42,580 nucleotides of DNA from an uncultured Bacteroidales bacterium (GTDB lineage: Bacteria; Bacteroidota; Bacteroidia; Bacteroidales; WCHB1-69). The position numbers were made by a program, and so were the translations under genes. The first letter of the stretch is position 1. Each line of letters starts with the position of its first letter. The stretch is from positions 1-42,580 of the forward strand of contig CALECM010000098.1 of the NCBI GenBank assembly GCA_937949745.1, in the 5' to 3' direction. This document shows positions 33,717-40,466 of the stretch, piece after piece. The notes beneath the pieces are model-generated. The model worked only from the letters and a program-made list of their open reading frames with translations. It had not been told where the DNA came from and searched no databases.

Positions 33717-34175
33717 ATGGCTAGAAAAAGTTTTAATGAGAAGCTAAAAGACAGCAAGGATATGCCTAAAATAATACTTTGTGACGATCCCGGTACCCGG
33801 GAGAGACACGGAGGTAATAAAATGCTTATCGCAGCACCGTTGGAATACGATGAGATCATGCGGAAAATCCCTTCCGGCCAGATCATAACTTCCGATATTA
33901 TAAGAGAATACTTGCGCAAAAAGCATAATGCTGATTTCACATGCCAGCTTACCTGCGGTATTTTTATCAGTCTTGTCGCCAGGGCAAGCGAAGAACGGGA
34001 AGCAGACAAAACTCCCTATTGGCGAACTTTAAAAGCGAAAGGGGAGATTAATGAAAAATATCCGGGTGGAATCGAAAAACAGGTAGAATACCTGGAAGCG
34101 GAAGGATTCACCATCCATAACCGTGGAAAAAGATATTTTGTAAAAGATTACGAAAAATATTTATATCGCTTATAA
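33717..34175 (+). CDS. MGMT/alkyltransferase-like (ATL-type) family protein
   Basis: The 152-residue protein shows the pattern of small MGMT-domain relatives: GQIITSDIIREYLRKKHNADFTCQLTCGIFISL, then TPYWRTLKAKGEINEKYPGG and QVEYLEAEGFTI. The PCHR alkyl-acceptor motif of true O6-alkylguanine transferases is absent. By family it should bind DNA and may flag alkylated bases for other repair. It follows the 2H gene by 20 bases and ends the run. Confidence 0.75.
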   Translation: MARKSFNEKLKDSKDMPKIILCDDPGTRERHGGNKMLIAAPLEYDEIMRKIPSGQIITSDIIREYLRKKHNADFTCQLTCGIFISLVARASEEREADKTPYWRTLKAKGEINEKYPGGIEKQVEYLEAEGFTIHNRGKRYFVKDYEKYLYRL

Positions 34176-34367
34176 TCCGAATATCACTCGTTCTTATCTA
34201 TTTCCGACGATTAATATATCTCGTCCATATTCAATAATACAGAATATTTTTATTTCCCATTAGCATTACCTCTCATTTATTTGGATAATACAAACTTCGT
34301 ACCGGCGATATTCTTTTTTCCCAACATTCAGGTTCCTGTATTGTTACAGTCTTCAGGATTGAGTCAT

Positions 34368-34778
34368 ATGAAACGGAAAATAGGCCAAAAGAATATAAGC
34401 TCCAGGATAACCGACAAAGAAACTCTGCAAAGATTGATCTCTGTTACTGATGATATGTTGAAGACCCTGATCACTATGAGTTCCGCTTTACTCGGGGTAG
34501 GATTTATATTTGATGATTTTGTGAAAACTCCTCTTGCCAGGGTAATCATCATTCTGCTTTTTTTTATCGGCCTTATCATATCTTTTCTCGGCGTATTACC
34601 ATTCAATATCAGGTATGATATCGAAGATGAAGAGGAATTATCCCAGCAACAGGTTAAGACCTTTCTGCGTAAAAGACATCATTTATGGATCAGCGCCGGG
34701 GTATTGGCTGCCGCATTCGCCCTGGCTATCATCGATCTTTTGGTCGACGTAATCAAAGACGTTCCTGTTCATCCCTAA
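34368..34778 (+). CDS. Small membrane protein of unknown function
   Basis: The approximately 136-residue protein starts at ATG 34368; an in-frame TTG at 34281 would add 29 residues. It has a hydrophilic N-terminus, one hydrophobic hairpin (about 68-90), an acidic stretch (DIEDEEELSQQQ) and a second hydrophobic segment near the C-terminus (about 111-132). No family recognised. It is the last gene before the tandem surface-protein array, on the opposite strand from it. Confidence 0.65.
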   Translation: MKRKIGQKNISSRITDKETLQRLISVTDDMLKTLITMSSALLGVGFIFDDFVKTPLARVIIILLFFIGLIISFLGVLPFNIRYDIEDEEELSQQQVKTFLRKRHHLWISAGVLAAAFALAIIDLLVDVIKDVPVHP

Positions 34779-34977
34779 GTATCTAATTAAAATCTAAGAG
34801 AACTATACCTCAACTAAGGATAAAGTGCTTGTATCAGTCCTAACTTCATTAGTTGTATTAAAAGCCTATTGATGTTTAGCCCCTGACTTTGATATTCTTC
34901 AATATTTCATCTGAATCTAACAGAATTTATTTGAATAAATCAATGATTTTTAATGATCTATATATTAAAGAAGTCAA

Positions 34978-37377
34978 CTACCTCACTATCGATAAGCTTC
35001 CGTGGTATTTTACTTCTTTGACTTTTCCTTTATAATAGAAAGCGTAAAAATAAACTCCGTCACTCAGGTTACTATCATCGAAGTATCTCTCTCCTACTAC
35101 TATCTCTTCGCCTTTCATATACGTATCGTAATTCTCAGCATGGTAAACACGCTTGCCCCAACGGTCATAGATATGAAGACTGTTCGTCCGGTATTTGTCC
35201 GGGTCCTCATGGTTGATGTTCGTATTCAGGTTCTTGATCGCGAACACATCATTATAGCCGTCGCCATTGGGTGTGATCACATTCGGAAACTCAAGGTCCG
35301 CTTCGATCACTACACGGTGCACAATCTCATCCTCACATCCGTGTTCGGTCGAGATGAATAACTTCACATCGTAATCGCCCCAGTCCGAATAAGTATGTGT
35401 AGGACTGAATTCACTCGAATCTATAGTACCGTCTCCAAAGTCCCAGTACCATCTCACACCGGGCATCGTCGCATAACTTGAATCAGAATAGTTACGGAAA
35501 TAAATCTCTCCGCCGTCGCTCAACATCGATTCCTCCGGATGGGCGGAAAACTCGGCATACGGCTGAGGATGGACTTTCAGGTAACTCCACCGCATCAACG
35601 TGTCGGTACACCCTTCAGGAGTACTCACCAGCAACTGCACATTATATTCCCCGGGATTGGACAATGTGACCTCCGGGTTGACTAAGGAGGAGGAGAAAAC
35701 AAGATTCCAGTTAAGATCATAGATATTCCATAAGAATGACAGTTCTCCTTCCGTCGGAATAGTCATGTTATTGAACTTCACTTTCAACGGCGCACAGCCC
35801 TCTTCCTGGTCGGCTTCAAAAGAGATTTTCGGCTTCACATTCAAACCGATCGTGATCGTATCAGAATTGGTACACACCAAAGTGGAATCCTGGTTATAGT
35901 CCGTCAGTTTCACGATATAAGTTCCGGGAGATATAACCAAAATAGAATCGGTGGTACGGCCCGTATTCCACCAATAGGTTGCTGTGGAACTGTTGACATT
36001 GGCACGCAAAACCGTGCTGCCTCCGTCACAGATGTTGAAGTCGGGACCTAGGTTGGGAAACGCTGCAGGAGCTACCGTTACCACGAAGGTGGTATCCCAG
36101 CGGCAGTTATATTCATCCACGATAAACAGGTCATAGGTAAAAGTTCCGGCGCTGTCCGCACGGATATGCAGACAATCGGGACTGATACTCGTCACGTTAT
36201 AACCCTGGGATTCGATATGGTCCACAGCCACAACATAACCCCAGCCGCCGGGGATGATATCCGGATTTAATTCCAAAGACCATTCGCTGATCCAGCCGTT
36301 GTCAGCCATTAAATGGTCAGTAACCTGAATCGTCCATCTTCCGTTCAGCGGACAACCAATCAAAGCATTCCAGTCTCCACTGGCCTGGAATTCGATATCG
36401 GGCAATACATGATTCAATGTTGTGGAAAGTCTGCGCACCATGGGAGTAACCGACGCATCCAAGAAATAGGAAGGATTGCCCCAGTTCCAGTTGTTGTGGA
36501 TCGTGCCGTTGGTGGATGAAGGGGACCAGTAATAGTCATAAGTGGTACCCATCAAAGCTGAATTCGCCGATGTTGTACAATCATCCACAGTACCGGTAGT
36601 TAGACAGGCAGCGGGCTCACCCAGGATTGTACCGCCACCACCTTGTCCAAACAATTGTACAATGCTTCCGTTAGGACAGGAAAGCCGTACCGATAAGTCT
36701 CCAAGGTAACTGTGTTCCAATGATACTTTCACACGGATTAAATCGGATAAGGTGCTAAGGGTCTGCCCGGGATAGAAAATATCATAATTAACATCGGATG
36801 TATACGATACACCGCTTCCGTCGGGTAAGAATGTCGGATCGGAAACGCCTAATTCACCGGATACATAAGACTGGACCGTGTCGATAATAAAGGCCGACGT
36901 AAAGTCAAAGCCCACACAAAAGTCAACTTCCGAACCCTGGCAAATGTCCGGCATACTGGGTATGGCACGGATCGGATTGCCGGCAACGCGGATACGCCCT
37001 ACAATCGTATCGGAAGGACAACCCTGCACATCCACCGCCCAAACCGATACATCCCAGCCCCGCACGTCATTGAAGGAAACCGTTGCCTGGCGGTGTTCTC
37101 CTTCCACGGATTGCGGACCTTTGATATTCCAGTAAAACTTAGTGGTCGCATCACTTTGGTTGTAATACTGGTTATTGTTATAGTAATCCCCTTCCGGAGT
37201 GAAAGTAAGGGTTTGCCCTTTGCAGACATTCCAGTAAATAAAACTGTCCGTTTCAGTGATGGAAACGGGAATGGAAGTTTTAAGGTCCAGGCTAAAGGGC
37301 TGACAGTTTTGAGCTTTACCAGTATATAATGTATATAAAAATATACTCAAAACGAATAGGTATTTATATGGCTTCAT
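34978..37377 (-). CDS. Secreted P-domain/PKD protein with T9SS type B sorting domain (copy A)
   Basis: The 799-residue protein has a signal peptide (1-22, ending GKAQ), an N-terminal repeat-like region, a proprotein-convertase-type P domain (about 208-372; DLIRVKVSLEHSYLGDLSVRL at the start, GCPLNGRWTIQVTDH and GWISEWSLELNP at the end) and beta-rich Ig/PKD-like domains. One true PKD hallmark is present: WYWDFGDGTIDSSEFSPTHTY. It ends in the gliding-motility/T9SS type B domain (about 698-799; FPNVITPNGDGYNDVF, LHIYDRWGKRVY, GVYFYAFYYKG, KYHGSLSIVR). It is probably displayed on the outer surface by T9SS. It has no protease domain. Start set at ATG 37377, where the signal peptide begins. Confidence 0.88.
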   Translation of the reverse strand: MKPYKYLFVLSIFLYTLYTGKAQNCQPFSLDLKTSIPVSITETDSFIYWNVCKGQTLTFTPEGDYYNNNQYYNQSDATTKFYWNIKGPQSVEGEHRQATVSFNDVRGWDVSVWAVDVQGCPSDTIVGRIRVAGNPIRAIPSMPDICQGSEVDFCVGFDFTSAFIIDTVQSYVSGELGVSDPTFLPDGSGVSYTSDVNYDIFYPGQTLSTLSDLIRVKVSLEHSYLGDLSVRLSCPNGSIVQLFGQGGGGTILGEPAACLTTGTVDDCTTSANSALMGTTYDYYWSPSSTNGTIHNNWNWGNPSYFLDASVTPMVRRLSTTLNHVLPDIEFQASGDWNALIGCPLNGRWTIQVTDHLMADNGWISEWSLELNPDIIPGGWGYVVAVDHIESQGYNVTSISPDCLHIRADSAGTFTYDLFIVDEYNCRWDTTFVVTVAPAAFPNLGPDFNICDGGSTVLRANVNSSTATYWWNTGRTTDSILVISPGTYIVKLTDYNQDSTLVCTNSDTITIGLNVKPKISFEADQEEGCAPLKVKFNNMTIPTEGELSFLWNIYDLNWNLVFSSSLVNPEVTLSNPGEYNVQLLVSTPEGCTDTLMRWSYLKVHPQPYAEFSAHPEESMLSDGGEIYFRNYSDSSYATMPGVRWYWDFGDGTIDSSEFSPTHTYSDWGDYDVKLFISTEHGCEDEIVHRVVIEADLEFPNVITPNGDGYNDVFAIKNLNTNINHEDPDKYRTNSLHIYDRWGKRVYHAENYDTYMKGEEIVVGERYFDDSNLSDGVYFYAFYYKGKVKEVKYHGSLSIVR

Positions 37378-37507
37378 ATCAAAAATATATAATTTATAAT
37401 CTGCTTTTATACCTAACATGACGAAAGAAAGTGAAAATTGTTCCGGCAAAATGTTAAAAAATTGCCGGAACTTATTTACACTCGATCTGTAAGATAAATG
37501 ACTAAAA

Positions 37508-39916
37508 TTACCTCATTATAGACACACTCCCATGATATTTTACTTCTTTAACTTTACCTTTGTAATAGAAAGCGTAGAAATAGCCTCCGTCACTCAGGTT
37601 ACTACCATCGAAGTATCTCTCTCCTACTACAATCTCTTCGCCTTTCATATACGTATCGTAATTCTCAGCATGGTAGACACGCTTACCCCAACGATCATAA
37701 ATATGAAGGCTGTTCGTCCGGTATTTGTCCGGATCCTCATGGTTGATGTTCGTATTCAGGTTCTTAATCGCGAACACATCATTATAGCCGTCGCCATTGG
37801 GTGTGATCACGTTCGGAAACTCAAGGTCAGCTTCGATCACTACACGGTGCACAATCTCATCCTCACATCCGTGTTCGGTCGAGATGAATAACTTCACATC
37901 GTAATCGCCCCAGTCCGAATAAGTATGCGTCGGACTGAATTCACTGGAATCTATGGTTCCGTCTCCAAAATCCCAGTACCATCTCACTCCGGGCATCGTC
38001 GCATAACTTGAATCAGAATAGTCACGGAAATAGATCTCTCCGCCATCACTCAACATCGATTCCTCCGGATGGGCGGAAAACTCGGCATAAGGCTGCGGGT
38101 GTACTTTAAGGTAGCTCCATCGCATCAACGTGTCGGTACAGCCTTCAGGAGTACTCACCAGCAACTGCACGTTATACTCACCAGGATTGGACAATGTGAC
38201 CTCCGGGTTGACTAAGGAAGAGGAAAAAACAAGATTCCAGTTAAGGTCATAGATATTCCATAAAAAAATTAAATTTTCTTCCGCCGGAATAGTCATATTG
38301 TTGAACTTCACTTTCAACGGAGCACAACCCTCTTCCTGGTCGGCTTCAAAAGCGATTTTCGGTTTCACACTCAAACCGATCGTGATCGTATCCGAATTGG
38401 TACAGACCAGGGTGGAATCCTGGTTATAATCCGTTAATTTGACAATATAAGTTCCGGGAGCTACAACGAGAATCGAATCGGCGGTACGACCTGTGTTCCA
38501 CCAATAGGTTGCTGTGGAACTGTTGACATTGGCACGCAAAACCGTGCTACCTCCGTCACAGATGTTGAAGTCGGGACCTAAGTTAGGAAATGCCGCGGGA
38601 GCTACCGTTACCACGAAGGTGGTATCCCAACGGCAGTTATACTCATCCACGATAGATAAGTCATAAGTAAAAGTTCCGGCGCTGTCCGCACGGATATGCA
38701 GACAATCAGGACTAATACTTGTCACGTTATAACCGTGGGATTCAATATGGTCCACAGCTACAACATAACCCCAGCCGCCGGGGATGATATCCGGATTTAA
38801 CTCCAAAGACCATTCGCTGATCCAGCCGTTGTCTTTTCCCACATGATCGGTAACATGGATCGTCCATGTTCCGTTTAGGGGACAACCCAATAAATCATTC
38901 CAATCACCGGTAGCTTCGAAATCAGAACCAAGTAGATGATTAGGTTTGACAAAATATTGATTTACAGAACGACGGACCATGGGCGTGACGGATGCATCCC
39001 AGTAATAAGAAGGAATATCGTGATTCGGGGAATCATGTATTTTACCTATGGTAGAGACAGGAGACCAGGAATATTCATATGGAGTTCCCATCAAGGCTGA
39101 ATTCGCTGATGTAGTACAATCATCCGGCTGTCCACCAGTAAAACAGGCTGTAGGTTCTCCCAGGTTAATACCACCTCCTCCCCGGCCAAACAACTCTACA
39201 AAATTTCCATTCGGACAGTAAAGTCTTACTGATAAATCATTCAGGTAACTATGTTCCATTGATACTTTCACACGGATCAGATCAGACAAAGTAGTTAATG
39301 TTTGTCCGGGATAAAAAATATCATAAATGACATCGGATGTATACGATACACCGCTACCGTCAGGTAAGAAAGTCGGATCGGAAACGCCTAATTCACCGGA
39401 TACATAAGACTGGACCGTATCGATAATAAAGGCCGACGTAAAATCAAATCCCACGCAAAAGTCAACTTCCGAACCCTGGCAAATGTCCGGCATGCCGGGT
39501 ATAGCACGGATCGGATTGCCGGATACACGGATACGCCCTACAACCGTATCGGACGGACAACCCTGTACATCCACCGCCCAAACCGATACATCCCAGCCCC
39601 GCACGTCATTGAAGGAAACCGTTGCCTGGCGGTGTTCTCCTTCCACGGATTGCGGACCTTTGATATTCCAGTAAAACTTAGTGGTCGCATCACTTTGGTT
39701 GTAATACTGGTTATTGTTATAGTAATCCCCTTCCGGAGTGAAAGTAAGGGTTTGCCCTTTGCAGACATTCCAGTAAATAAAACTATCCGTTTCAGTAATG
39801 GTGACGGGAATGGAGGTTTTAAGATTTAAATCGAAAGTCTGGCAATTTTGGGCGAATCCTTTTGGAATCAAAAATGAAACCCATAATAATAGCATAAGAA
39901 TAATTCTTCCATTCAT
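37508..39916 (-). CDS. Secreted P-domain/PKD protein with T9SS type B sorting domain (copy B)
   Basis: The 802-residue paralogue of copy A has the same domain order. The signal peptide differs strongly (MNGRIILMLLLWVSFLIPKGFAQ), while the following residues up to the P domain are almost identical. In the middle of the P domain, roughly residues 245-343 differ from A, with a three-residue insertion (RRSVNQYFVKPNHLL). Some DNA blocks match A exactly and others match it poorly, as expected of a mosaic. The C-terminus reads GGYFYAFYYKG where A and C have GVYFYAFYYKG. Probably surface-exposed. Confidence 0.88.
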   Translation of the reverse strand: MNGRIILMLLLWVSFLIPKGFAQNCQTFDLNLKTSIPVTITETDSFIYWNVCKGQTLTFTPEGDYYNNNQYYNQSDATTKFYWNIKGPQSVEGEHRQATVSFNDVRGWDVSVWAVDVQGCPSDTVVGRIRVSGNPIRAIPGMPDICQGSEVDFCVGFDFTSAFIIDTVQSYVSGELGVSDPTFLPDGSGVSYTSDVIYDIFYPGQTLTTLSDLIRVKVSMEHSYLNDLSVRLYCPNGNFVELFGRGGGGINLGEPTACFTGGQPDDCTTSANSALMGTPYEYSWSPVSTIGKIHDSPNHDIPSYYWDASVTPMVRRSVNQYFVKPNHLLGSDFEATGDWNDLLGCPLNGTWTIHVTDHVGKDNGWISEWSLELNPDIIPGGWGYVVAVDHIESHGYNVTSISPDCLHIRADSAGTFTYDLSIVDEYNCRWDTTFVVTVAPAAFPNLGPDFNICDGGSTVLRANVNSSTATYWWNTGRTADSILVVAPGTYIVKLTDYNQDSTLVCTNSDTITIGLSVKPKIAFEADQEEGCAPLKVKFNNMTIPAEENLIFLWNIYDLNWNLVFSSSLVNPEVTLSNPGEYNVQLLVSTPEGCTDTLMRWSYLKVHPQPYAEFSAHPEESMLSDGGEIYFRDYSDSSYATMPGVRWYWDFGDGTIDSSEFSPTHTYSDWGDYDVKLFISTEHGCEDEIVHRVVIEADLEFPNVITPNGDGYNDVFAIKNLNTNINHEDPDKYRTNSLHIYDRWGKRVYHAENYDTYMKGEEIVVGERYFDGSNLSDGGYFYAFYYKGKVKEVKYHGSVSIMR

Positions 39917-40085
39917 GGCGGCGGTATTAAAGTTGTAAAAATGATTTCTTCTCCTAAAAATATTAACTCAATTCTCTTTTATGGACGTCATAAAGAAAAA
40001 ATTGTTCCCTCATAATCGACCCAAATGGAATTTTTATTTCTCGAAAAATCTTAATATATAATAAAATACAATAATTAATTATTTT

Positions 40086-40313
40086 TTAATGAATATACAA
40101 CACTCCTCCATGATATTTTATTTTCATAAATTTACCTTTATCACTCCGGAGTGAAAGTAAGGGATTGTCCTTTGCATTCCAGTAAATAAAACTGTCGGTC
40201 CAGGTGATGATGAAAAATCTGGATATTTTAAGGTCAATATTAAAAAGTTGACCATCTTTGCCGGTTTCTTTCAGAATGCAAAATAATACCCATAATAACA
40301 GATATTTTCCCAT
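40086..40313 (-). pseudogene. Deleted remnant of the P-domain/T9SS protein family
   Basis: The frame gives 75 residues. The N-terminus (MGKYLLLWVLF...LFNIDLKIS...TDSFIYWN) matches the start of copy B (FDLNLKTS...TDSFIYWN). The last 17 (KGKFMKIKYHGGVLYIH) match the extreme C-terminus (KGKVKEVKYHGSLSIVR). The whole middle, about 700 codons, is missing. Just after YWN a 4-base loss relative to A and B shifts the frame, and the join to the 3' end lies near 40145. It marks a fourth member between B and C. Confidence 0.8.
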
Positions 40314-40466
40314 TCATAGCGTTTATAATTAACGTTAAAAGGATACCTTATTCCGAGATTTACTCTCTGCAATAAAGGCATAATAAAAAGATTGTTCCCA
40401 AATAATACTTTATTTAAGTGATTACTTGGGAACAATCTAAATATAATCTAAAAATACGATTACTAA

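Noticed and set aside
35002..35361. A 119-residue antisense frame, also at 37532-37891 and 40497-40856
   Set aside because: It is antisense to the conserved T9SS C-terminal region and is repeated only because the sense genes are near-identical; no start signals or family resemblance.
37380..37387. A TATTTTTG -7-like motif directly upstream of copy A (minus strand)
   Set aside because: Transcription would start inside or after the ATG at 37377, and no TTTG box lies at the right distance.
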